Of a DNA stretch of 64,000 nucleotides, positions 56,226 to 64,000 are shown in pieces. The DNA is taken from assembly GCA_028023455.1 (NCBI GenBank), contig JAQFVV010012394.1:28967010-29031009 (forward strand). Direction: 5' to 3'. The DNA comes from Epiperipatus broadwayi (taxonomy: Eukaryota > Onychophora > Udeonychophora > Euonychophora > Peripatidae). The notes beneath the pieces were generated by a model that saw only the letters and a list, made by a program, of their open reading frames with translations, was not told the origin of the DNA and did not search any database. The translations under genes and the position numbers were made by a program. Position 1 is the stretch's first letter. Every line of letters begins with the position of its first letter.

Positions 56226-57555
56226 AGAAAAGCTATAAATTGAATGAAATTATATAAATATAAAATGGAAATTAGGCATTTTCGAGGGCATTAAATGTCC
56301 TCATAGTCATAACATTAGAATGTTCTTGATTGTATAGACATGTGTATATATAGACAATAGATTATTCAATCTGTATGTACATCAGATAGTCAATTTCTTA
56401 GAAAGGGGGAGGCAAGATTCCTTCAGGTTTATGACGTTATGATTATTAGCTATATGCCAGGTCTCTTTGATCTTCCATTTAGAGTTGTTTCTTTTAATGC
56501 ATGCGAAGATGGCCGATGTGGGCTCAAATATTTGGTACTTGAAGAAAATTGACTTATGCTCAGGATTAACCATGGCTCATCTATAAAGATATCAGTATTA
56601 AGAAATCTGAATAGAGAGGGATACAAATGAATCACTCTAATATATAGCATTGCATTCCACTTGGAGGCATGTAATTTTGTATACAGTGTGCGATGTTTGA
56701 TTTGTATTGCGCCTATCCTTGGATTTTTTTGATTAATCTGTTAGTTGAGGGGGAAGTGCAGTAGCTAACTGTATGTGTTTGTGAACAGGCTTTGTTAACC
56801 ATTTTACCTCGTTCTTACAAATATGCTCATCTGTTTTCATTTCTATAAAGAAACTATCCTCTATGCAAGTTTGAAGATGCCTGATAAGCTAATGTTGAGC
56901 AATATCTTAAAGAACTAATCAGCATAGGTTTTAAATATCATGATCTTACATGAAGAGTTAAGCAATTTTAGAACAGGATGAAATCAAACCTTTCCATAGA
57001 TGACAGACTCTGGATATTACTGACACTATATTCCTTGGATAGCCAAAAACATTAACAAAGCCTGCTCACAAATATCTTAAGTTAGTTATTGGTATAGACT
57101 CAATACAGATCAAACATCGCACAACATGCCCCCAAGCGTAGTGCAATACTATATATTATGGTGTATCATGTACATTCTTCTCTACTCGGATTTCACAACA
57201 CTAATATCTTTACAGAAAAGCCACAATTAATCCCAAGTATAAGTCAATTTTCTTTGAGCACAAAAACACCACAGGATATACATTTGAACCTACACCTGCT
57301 GCAATAGCATGCATCAAAAGAAACTACTCTAAATGGAATGTCAAAGAAGCCAGGCATATAGGTAACAACCATAATGCCATAAACCAGAAAGAACCCTGCT
57401 CCCCCCTTTCTAAGCAATGGTCTATCTGATTTACATACAGTTTGAATAATTTGTTATCTCTCTCTATATATACACACTTATACAATAACGAACATTCTAA
57501 TGCTATGATTATAAGGACAATTTCATTTCATTTATAGATTTTCTTACAAACTTTA
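56226..57555. mobile_element. Large foldback with coding-like arms
   Basis: The left arm (56226-56820) and right arm (57050-57555) are inverted copies, about 75-80% alike by eye. Each encodes, outward, the same protein end: IFACIKRNNSKWKIKETWHI on the minus strand of the left arm and IACIKRNYSKWNVKEARHIG on the plus strand of the right arm, followed by NNHN-IN and PLSK. The right-arm reading continues leftward through the loop (FEDA, ELISIGFKYHDL, DDRLWILLTLYSLDS). The KWNVKEARHI...NAIN pattern resembles the end of a GIY-YIG nuclease (REAIxI...NxxIN), so these may be two Penelope-like copies head to head. Stops are frequent. Confidence 0.5.
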
Positions 57556-57559
57556 ATTT

Positions 57560-58600
57560 ATTTGTAGTTCATGGATTGGTTTGCATAATCGTGCAATATT
57601 TTTTTGTCTATCTTTTTTTCTTCTTAGAATCGAAATAAGTATACTCATTTGTGAACGTCTATTGCTACTCGCTATGAAACTATTTCTTATTACGTTTTGT
57701 TTCTAATGTTTGATATATTAAAAATTGCACAGGTTTATGAAACAAATAAATGTTGCATTTCAAAAATAAATTAGGAGTCATGGTAATAAAGTTCATGGTA
57801 TATGTCACATAAAAAAATCAAATAAATGTTTTGGTAAATGCTACAATCATATAAATAAATATTTAAAAACATATTTTTATTTATTAATGATGTAAAAATT
57901 CATTAAAGTTTATAAAAATCTGAAATGGAGATAGTCGAATCGTGGTAATCCAGGCTGCAAGCAATATTAAACTATTATCCCAGGGGTGACCAAAGACTAA
58001 CTGGTTATTATTACTCCACTGCTTAATTACCATATCTAACATTATGTAGAGAATTTAACATCTATTTTCTAAATTTTCTTTAATCAAAACAAGGACATGG
58101 TTTCATTTTTAGAGATCTCAGATACCAGAAAAGTATAATGGTCTAAAATTTAGATAAAGATTAATAGGCTCTGCATCCCTGTAGGGTTCAAGGATCATGG
58201 CTCCTCAATGGCTCTTCTTGTGAATCCACATTTTATGAACCCTTAAGTAGTAAACCAATTATTTATTTATGTTTACATTTAGCCTATCATCAATCATCAG
58301 CAATCTAATCCAGATTAATTTATTGACCTTCTAATTAAAACTAACTAGATATCCATTTATCAATCACCATTAGATGGTTAGTTGGGTTATTACTTAGAGA
58401 CTACCTACCAGAAAAAGAAATCACAAGTACGTTTGCGACCTTGAAAAAAATTAAGGGTAACTCAATCTACATTTGAAGCCCAAAGTATAGATGTTGTAGG
58501 CGGATGCTACCTTTATCTTCAATGCAATAGCAATCGTAGTCTTTCAAGTAGAATTAATTTATTTGATAATTATTTTTATAAGAGAAATAACAATGCCCTT
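57560..58600. other. A+T-rich DNA, no gene seen
   Basis: No coding region. 57940-58010 is slightly richer in G+C but not recognised. Confidence 0.45.
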
Positions 58601-58624
58601 CTGATCTGAAATAGTGCTACAGTG

Positions 58625-58745
58625 GTTGTCTCCGGAATTCATCGTGTTCGTTTCTCTTATTTCTGCCGCTAGAACTTTTCATGAACTTTTGAGGTCTAAA
58701 GTCGTTATAGTAAAATTAATATCAGTCGATGTTAAAATCAAAGTT
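58625..58745 (+). mobile_element. Possible SINE, same body as 5822-5970 (copy 2)
   Basis: TGCCGCTAGAACTTTTCATG, GAACTTTTGAG and TATAGTAAAATTAATA match the body of the element at 5822-5970. The tRNA-like head is hardly recognisable here. Confidence 0.38.
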
Positions 58746-58749
58746 ATTG

Positions 58750-59600
58750 TTATATATAAGACTTTTAAAATTTAATCATAATGATATTTTTGTTATAGAA
58801 AGCATTGATTTTTGCAAACGTTTTACTTTACCTGATTTTTAAACTCTAAATTTAAAAATTATATTTGACCTTTGCAAGTAAATGTTTAGACTGCGTATTA
58901 GTTATATCGAACGTTTTTATTAAACTTTTACTACTTATTTGTTATTTTCTTCTCTAATAATATGAGAATAAAAAAAAGTGGGAGTAAAAGAAATATAGAA
59001 AAATAAATTAAAGAAATAACAAAACATAAAAGGTAAAAACGAACGACTTATTTTATATGTAACACATGAACAGACACGCAAACATATATACAATCAATCT
59101 TCATTAAAATTTACAAATAGATCAGGGAAAGACTTAATGGTACTAATTATTATGAAGTGTTCGTTATGCTAAAAGGTAGAAATAAACAATATCTTTATAT
59201 CAAATACACACACCCATATACAAAAATATGTAATTATTGTTTGCAAACTATAAAAAAATTGTTTAATTATGTTAGTTTATGAATAATCACACTAGATTAA
59301 GCTATGAGATTACTATCACTCACAGTTCAGGACACCAAAATTTGAAGGAGAGAGAATAATGATACTCAAAATTTTGCGTTCTATATTTGTTGTGCGTTTT
59401 AATAACAATTGAAGATATTTAGAAATGTTGGAATACTTCTAGAAATAAGTTCAGTATATAATTACAAGAAATATGTTACTATTAAGATTTTCAATACAAT
59501 TGAATGTTTAATTGGTCTTAAAACTTGTTTGAGAATATAACTGATCTAAGCAACCAGAAGTTTTAATTCATTTTTCTTTCACTACCTTTAGTAATTAATA
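58750..59600. other. A+T-rich DNA, no gene seen
   Basis: No gene recognised. Confidence 0.5.
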
Positions 59601-59634
59601 GATGTCAGATGAAAATGCTTAATAAATTCCTTTC

Positions 59635-60170
59635 TTTTTCTATCCAATATCCTTAGATTAGTTTCAAGCTTATGATCTTCATCAGTGAAGAGCTTTAGAT
59701 CTTGGAACTATATATCTGGACATTTCGGATCTAATGCACCTTTCCTGTAGCAGTCCATCATTATTTATTTCTCTGATATATTATCAAACTATCAGCTCAA
59801 ACTGAAAAACATATAAATGTTTTTACAATTGTATAGTGATATAGATTAGAAACCAATTCAGGTTCTATACACTGTGGTATTTATATTATGGTGATCTTAA
59901 TTTTTTTACAGCTATAGACATGTCATGATGGCCTACATTTGATATAAACTAATAAAATATATCATGACTCTATCACATGTCTTTAGGCATGCTGTTCTGA
60001 GATGCAAAGATTCTCATTGATGGAAGCCATAAACTTGAAACTAATTTGAAACTAATATAGATATATTGGATAGGAGGCATCACAGGATAGGGATTTATTA
60101 AGCAATATATCTGCCATTCATTAGTTTTAAAAGCTTGCAGTAGATGGCAGAGATGTGATGAAAAAAAGGT
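59635..60170. mobile_element. Foldback repeat family A, copy 7 (old)
   Basis: The left arm (CCAATATCCTTAGATTAGTT) and right arm (GAAACTAATATAGATATATT, TAGGGATTTATTAAGCA) match the family with much divergence. The hammerhead core is kept on the minus strand of the left arm. The right-arm core reads TTGATGG. Borders are uncertain and no duplication is visible. Confidence 0.7.
59650..59691 (-). ncRNA. Hammerhead-like motif, family A copy 7
   Basis: Minus strand: TCTTCA, CTGATGA, degraded helix II, GAAA, CTAATC, TAAGGA. Core bases are kept. Helix I pairs at five of six positions (one G-U), with one mismatch. The triplet is ATC. Confidence 0.5.
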
Positions 60171-60174
60171 AAAA

Positions 60175-60830
60175 TAGCAATATGCAAGCTGGAATCATGT
60201 TAGGTTTCAATTCAGCAGGATACATTTTTTTTTTTTTTGCATTAGTATCTCTTCTAATGTATTATTTTTGAATGTTTGCATTTTAAAATTATTATTGAAA
60301 TAATCTTTTGAGTCCTTAAAATGTTAAATAATATTTGCAACTTTTTTACCAAGTTTCTTATAAACATAAATTAAAAAACTTACAAGGGTATGTAACTGCG
60401 GATCTTTTATCCATGCAGTTAACACTACCCCATCTATTAACACATCTCTTTTTCTAATTGATTTTATTTTTGTACATTGGTAACTTATTGTAATCTTTGA
60501 GTTTAATTGATTATTATTCTTTTAAGTTAAATTCTAATTAATCATATGACCAACATCACCTGTTTAGACATGAAGGTTGTAGGAATAAAAGAATTTGCTA
60601 TTAAGTTCTAATTGTAAAGTGGATATTCTAAGATCTTGGACAATTGCATATATTTATCAATTTGGTTCTTATTTAGTGAAAAGATTATCAGCTACTGATA
60701 TTTTAAAAGATAATTTTATAGCATTCCAAGAGATGACGTCAACTATATATGATTGGCTATATGCTATTTTGAAAGATCACTCTACCATACATTTTTGAAA
60801 CATATGATCAAAGATATCCAAAAAGATGAA
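60175..60830. other. A+T-rich DNA, unrecognised open frame
   Basis: A 67-codon plus-strand frame at 60595-60798 is not recognised and has no supporting context. The rest is filler. Confidence 0.4.
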
Positions 60831-60834
60831 TGAC

Positions 60835-61160
60835 CCAAGACACATTTCATATTGAACCAACACTCTTCAGTTGACCCAGACTCCAATGTTTTACACATGG
60901 CTTCAGCATTTGTTCCATATATATCAATATCAAATTATTACAATCTGATTTATAAATGAAATTTTCTGTATCCACATCTATCTCAGATAATATCCAAATA
61001 TATCTACTTTTTAAATTTATGTTTTTGACATATGTGTGATCAAGTGTATCAGCAGTATGAGATAGCGCGGATAGTTGAGGGTCGTGTAAAAGTCTGAGTT
61101 CAAACCCCTATATATTACATAATAGAGTACAGGTATGAAAAAGCCTATACTGTAGAAATA
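60835..61160. mobile_element. Family B fragments in opposite orientation
   Basis: At 60835-60895 the minus strand has GGGTCAA, CTGAAGA, a GTGTT/AATAT helix II region, GAAA, TGTGTC and TTGGGTC. That is a hammerhead core with the variable seventh base changed and a GTC triplet. At 61025-61125 the plus strand has the terminal half of a family B unit (GTGATCAAGTGTATCAGCAG to GAGTTCAAACCCC). The two may be ends of one decayed foldback. Confidence 0.6.
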
Positions 61161-61164
61161 ATTC

Positions 61165-62245
61165 ATATATTAAAAATTAAATGTAATCACATGGATTCAT
61201 TAATCCAACATATTACTAGCTATATCTTTCTGTGATAACTAAACTATAATCAGTATAGTAATATTTACCAAGGCTGTAAACCTTAAGAATATGCGTGTGA
61301 AAATGCGAAGGTAGGGACCTCTACAGGTCTTAACCATAAGCTTACACTTTGGAAGAAAAAAGGGGAAGAGTATACTATAATTAAAAGATATACTCTAATA
61401 TCTGTATTGACGTATGCAATATAATACTTCATATTAAAATATAACTTAATCTAACCATTTGCAAAATGGCTACCATATTTAAAAAAATATTTCGATTTTA
61501 TTTTATTTTGTGCGCTTTCATGAAACTGTAAAGCGATTTTTTTATATTTTTTATGAGTTTTATAATTACTTGATTCTAAACGTACTCACAAAGAACGACT
61601 TTTGTAATAACTTGCTTAAAACACATATTTACTTAGTTTTTAAGATATTAGATAAGTATTTCTCTTTATTTTCTTCATTTTCTATAAAACCCAAAGTTCA
61701 CAACCTCATTTTTCGTTTTTATTGGGGGGGGGGGGAGGGAGAAAAACAATTAGGATAATGTTTTAATAATATTTGTAATTTGTCAAAAGATTTATTTTAT
61801 TACGGAAAGCAAAATAATCAGATATGTCACTGCAGGTTACTAAAAGATTTTCACCTTTGGGTTGCTTTCTTTAGATTAAATGATTGCTTTTTATTTTATA
61901 GCATTTGCTATTTAGTCTACAAGTCAAAACAATAAGCGAAAGGTCTGTAAATTAGGAGAAATAGAATGAAACAATTAAGGCGATTAGTGAAAAATGGATT
62001 GTAGGACAATTCAGAAGCACTCGATTAGCTTTCTGGAAATGAACTAATTTACAATTTGCAGTCTAGTATATGCTATTTATAAATTATTAAATAAACACAC
62101 TACTGAAAGGTCAACGAATATTGAGAATTATCACCAAAAATATTATCATCAATGATATTTACTATTTTGACTCGTAACACATATATTTAATGGCTTTATA
62201 GTATATGTTAAATATAAGCGCTTTGGCTCAACAAGTCTTTTTGAT
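61165..62245. other. A+T-rich DNA with a long G run
   Basis: No gene recognised. A G-rich run lies near 61722-61740. Confidence 0.5.
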
Positions 62246-62690
62246 ATATTCATCATCATCATCATCATTTTCGTATCTAGCCACTCCTTTCCAAGTGCAA
62301 TCCATCTTCATCTATCTCATCTCTCTTTTTCACATCACATCATTATACGTTTTTTATTTCATTCATCAATCTCACATATGGCCTTTTTCTAGATCTTTTA
62401 CAATCTCTTGAAATCCAGTTTAAGATTTCAATTGTCCATCTATTATCGTCTCTTCTATATGTCCAGCCAATCTCCAGTCTCTTAATGATGTCAATAACAC
62501 TTTTTTCTTCTCTCAACCATATATTTCGTTTTTGTTACTCCTAACATGCATCTCTCCATGCTTCATTGAATGGTCTGAAGTGTCTGTATTACTTTTTTGT
62601 TAAGTGTCCTAGCCAATAAGTAAGAACTGGTAAAACACATTTATTAAAAACCTTCCTTTTCAAACATATAGGCATATTTCCTTCCATATC
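62246..62690 (-). mobile_element. RTE-like LINE, 3' fragment with TGA-repeat tail
   Basis: On the minus strand it covers the C-terminal block from the YG-ETWT region to the 3' end and finishes in an ATG/TGA repeat at 62252-62270 like the copies at 3.2 kb. It has several stops and small deletions. Confidence 0.85.
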
Positions 62691-62809
62691 ATTTTCTTTT
62701 TATAAAAAAAAGCAATATCATATCACATAAGACAATCAAATACTGTGCTCTAATATAACAATCTCCCATTTATAATTGTTTACTAATAGGAAAATGTCTT
62801 GTGGGCGGG

Positions 62810-62920
62810 AGGGGGGATTAGTGCGGTAGTAGAGTTGTGGAATTGAAAGCTGAAGGTCCACAAATCTCAGTTCAACTTTGACCTTTCCAGTGTTTAGACA
62901 TCTTATGACTTTCAAAGTGA
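62810..62920 (+). mobile_element. Possible tRNA-like SINE head
   Basis: GTGCGGTAGTAGAGTTGTGG followed after about 40 bp by CTCAGTTCAACTTTGACC has the order of degenerate A and B boxes. Only one copy is in the window, so this is weak. Confidence 0.3.
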
Positions 62921-62924
62921 GTGA

Positions 62925-64000
62925 TTACGTGTATAATATTAATATATGTTTTTTGATGGATGGTTTTTATGCTATAATGAAAGGATTAATATTTTAAATT
63001 TACAGAATGTATGAGGGCATATGTCCTCACACACATAATTCCTTTAAATAAAAGAAAAGATTACCATTAGGGAATCTAAGTTAAATTATTTATTTTAATT
63101 TCCTACTGCCTCTTTCCATAATGAAAACAATCGAATTCGCTGAGCATCATCACCCATTGGCCTGGTACTATTATTAAATATATGTTATCTATTCACATAT
63201 CTATGCGCCCGTGGTGACGAATACTCATTCAGTGACATCTGGACTAGTCCATTAGTTAAAGGTAAGTTGAGATATAACAATGTCTCTATATACTTTTTAA
63301 TGGAACACTCTTCGAAAACTATTTTATTAATTAATGACTTCTGTGTTCAAACCATGTTGAAAGAAAGGTGATACTGTGATTTTTCAGGTAATCCACGATG
63401 GCAGCTTGTATTTTTTGAGAAATCTACAGATTTGGTGCCCCCCCCCCCATAAATGTTTCTGAAAAAGTAATTGCTAGGAAACATTGTATTTAATATTTAA
63501 TTTATTTTTTTTATTATTACTATTATTTAAAAAAAAGAAATCATATAATATTTATGCTTTATTTTTTTGTTTGTATTAACTTATTAACAGACAAATGAAT
63601 TAAAAAAAAAATATAAATACAATACACTTTATTCTTGTTATTGGTTTGCAATCCTTAATGGTTCCAAAATTATATAGCATTTTAAAATCAAATCCGTAAT
63701 TTTTATTCCAACTGTTAATGTTATCTCTAAAAAAATTAAATTTTCTGTAATCAACGTATAATTCAGAAAATTAAGTCATTGTGAAACCTTTATTGAATTA
63801 TTTTTCTGCTGCCTCACTATGCAACTTATTTATGTTGTAATTGGTTTTTTCAATTCTGGTTCAAATATGGGTACTTATGAGTTCTGAATGTAAAGTTTCA
63901 CATCGTGATGTACTTTTGTAAATTTTCCATTCCATCCTATTCTGTGACAGAAAGATTCCAAATTTTGATCACGATGACAATTTACTCCCCCCCCCCCCCA
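62925..64000. other. A+T-rich DNA with poly(C) runs
   Basis: No gene recognised. C runs of about 12-13 lie at 63439-63450 and at the very end. Confidence 0.5.

Noticed and set aside
20270-61125. GAGTTCGAATCCC blocks taken as tRNA genes or SINE heads
   Set aside because: The block is a good B box, but it lies at the end of the family B unit, no proper A box precedes it at tRNA distance, and no cloverleaf forms. I treat it as part of the ribozyme repeat.
1-64000. CRISPR arrays, bacterial operons, terminators, riboswitches
   Set aside because: Nothing of the kind is present. The sequence is eukaryotic in every respect.

Overview
This is a eukaryotic, almost certainly metazoan, stretch of very A+T-rich DNA (about 70% A+T by eye). 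I find no intact host gene. It is built from layers of dead or dying transposable elements separated by A+T-rich filler, with scattered poly(C)/poly(G) runs. The mixture (RTE-type LINEs ending in TGA repeats, Penelope-like elements with GIY-YIG nucleases, hammerhead-bearing repeats, tRNA-derived retroposons) suggests an invertebrate. A mollusc, perhaps a cephalopod, is my guess but is not proven by anything here.

Layout. 1-9.6 kb: RTE copies in both orientations, a foldback repeat nested in one of them, and two Penelope-like relics in opposite orientation. 9.6-16.4 kb: one long, fairly young two-ORF LINE (about 6 kb), broken only by single-base shifts, lying inside a ~370-bp tandem repeat. 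18.9-23.9 kb: a LINE relic, then a processed-looking pseudogene of the phosphate exporter XPR1, split by two nested foldback repeats. 25-35 kb: LINE remnants, a pair of TIR elements, a Penelope GIY-YIG relic, tandem repeats and a cluster of foldback repeats. 35-44.8 kb: sparse, with one near-perfect 359-bp palindrome and a tRNA-Gly(UCC) retroposon with a 16-bp target-site duplication. 44.8-64 kb: more RTE (one nearly full length), a compound GIY-YIG/RTE/GIY-YIG knot at 49-51 kb, a large foldback with coding-like arms, and filler.

Most interesting point. Two foldback/short-repeat families carry, on the strand opposite to how they first catch the eye, the core of the hammerhead ribozyme: CTGATGA, a small helix II, GAAA, a 2-3 bp helix III, a cleavage triplet (GTC or ATA) and a helix I that pairs. 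In one copy helix II has swapped an A-T pair for G-C, which is covariation. Copies are flanked by target-site duplications of variable length (9-14 bp), which points to retroposition rather than cut-and-paste transposition. Penelope-like elements and metazoan retrozymes are known to carry minimal type I hammerheads, and Penelope relics lie next to these repeats, one directly upstream of a copy in the same sense. I infer a family of Penelope-mobilised, ribozyme-bearing foldback retroposons.

All alignments were made by eye. Element borders are good to a few bases where a duplication is quoted, otherwise to tens of bases.
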